Assembly (NCBI GenBank): GCA_964249915.1
Contig: CAXUEL010000082.1
Coordinates: 1-13,025 of the forward strand
DNA: 13,025 nucleotides
Source of the DNA: Lichenicola sp964249915
GTDB lineage: Bacteria; Pseudomonadota; Alphaproteobacteria; Acetobacterales; Acetobacteraceae
Reading direction: 5' to 3'
The position numbers and the translations under genes were made by a program. The notes below the pieces were generated by a model, which was not told the DNA's origin, searched no databases, and saw only the letters and a list, made by a program, of their open reading frames with translations. Positions 12,640 through 13,025 of the stretch are shown piece after piece (the stretch's first letter is position 1; every line of letters begins with the position of its first letter).

Positions 12640-13025
12640 TCAGCCGCCGTGCGGCGGCGGCTGGGTGATGAAGCCGACCTTGGAGATGCCGGCCTGCTGG
12701 CAGGCGAACACCACCTTGCCGACGCTCTCGTAGCGCGACTGGCCGTCGCCGCGTATCTGCACCTCGGGCTGCGGCTGCTTCACCGCCACCGCCTCCAGGC
12801 GGGCGAGCAGGTCGTGGGTGTCCTTGACCGGCGTGGTTTCCCAGTAGATCTGCCCGTTCTGGTCCACCGCGATGGTGACGTTCTGCGGCTTGGTCTGGGC
12901 TTCCTGGTTGGCGTCCTTGGGCAGGCTCACCTTCACCGTGTGGGTGACCACCGGGATGGTGATCAGGAAGATGATCAGCAGCACCAGCATCACGTCGACC
13001 AGCGGCGTGGTGTTGATGGCCGAGA
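12640..13025 (-). CDS. exbD: ExbD-family biopolymer transport protein (first exbD, 5' end cut by window edge)
   Basis: The visible part is 127 codons; the extreme N-terminus lies beyond the window. The sequence enters at SAINTTPLVDVMLVLLIIF, so the conserved TP-L-x-D block and its essential aspartate are present. The membrane helix is followed by VTHTVKVSLPKDANQEAQT and the periplasmic ExbD domain, ending in a QPPPHGG tail. A GTG/ATG pair at 12993/12990 lies inside the membrane helix and is not the true start. Compared with the downstream exbD it lacks the long proline run but has a Pro-rich C-terminus. Tandem non-identical exbD genes often follow exbB, which would be expected just to the right. 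Confidence 0.93.
   Translation of the reverse strand, partial: SAINTTPLVDVMLVLLIIFLITIPVVTHTVKVSLPKDANQEAQTKPQNVTIAVDQNGQIYWETTPVKDTHDLLARLEAVAVKQPQPEVQIRGDGQSRYESVGKVVFACQQAGISKVGFITQPPPHGG

Noticed and set aside
1..13025. CRISPR array, tRNA or rRNA genes, phage genes
   Set aside because: No regularly spaced repeats, no cloverleaf-like or rRNA-like stretch, and no phage structural genes were recognised in any part of the window.

Overview
The window is GC-rich DNA with dense, same-strand gene runs, signal peptides of Gram-negative type and a TonB/ExbD outer-membrane transport cluster, so it comes from a Gram-negative proteobacterium. An Nfu protein of the mitochondrial/alphaproteobacterial type, followed by a RutE-like reductase and tsaB, points to an alphaproteobacterium. 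The TonB receptor style is reminiscent of Acetobacteraceae (Rhodospirillales). That family-level placement is inference from remembered gene order and protein style, not a computed result.

Layout. (1) 1-1770, minus strand: a housekeeping run nfu -> RutE-like nitroreductase -> tsaB, the last cut by the left edge. The last two genes overlap by 4 nt. (2) 2014-2991, plus strand, divergent from nfu: an exported YncE/YVTN-type beta-propeller protein. (3) 2992-3870: about 880 bp without an intact gene. It holds a RelB/DinJ-type antitoxin relic broken by two frameshifts and an orphan C-terminal piece resembling an acyl-CoA dehydrogenase. (4) 3871-6467, plus strand: a compact acetoacetate/ketone-body module, acetyl-CoA C-acetyltransferase -> 3-oxoacid CoA-transferase subunit A -> subunit B. 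The CoA-transferase genes overlap by 1 nt. Together they can activate acetoacetate to acetoacetyl-CoA and split it to two acetyl-CoA, or run the reverse for the thiolase step. (5) 6468-7199: a frameshifted IS5-family transposase relic. (6) 7200-13025, minus strand, reading right to left: exbD (cut by the right edge) -> exbD -> exported TPR protein -> (350-bp regulatory gap) -> large TonB-dependent receptor with a forced TTG start -> strong intrinsic terminator -> small membrane-anchored or lipoprotein SRPBCC protein. This looks like an ExbD-containing energising complex next to the receptor it may serve; exbB and tonB are not in view and could lie beyond 13025.

I do not see a clearly new biological system. 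The best leads are the exbD-exbD-TPR-receptor arrangement with an unexplained periplasmic TPR protein, the palindrome- and repeat-rich leader in front of the receptor, the strong hairpin between the two exbD genes, and the graveyard of gene relics on both sides of the ketone-body module.
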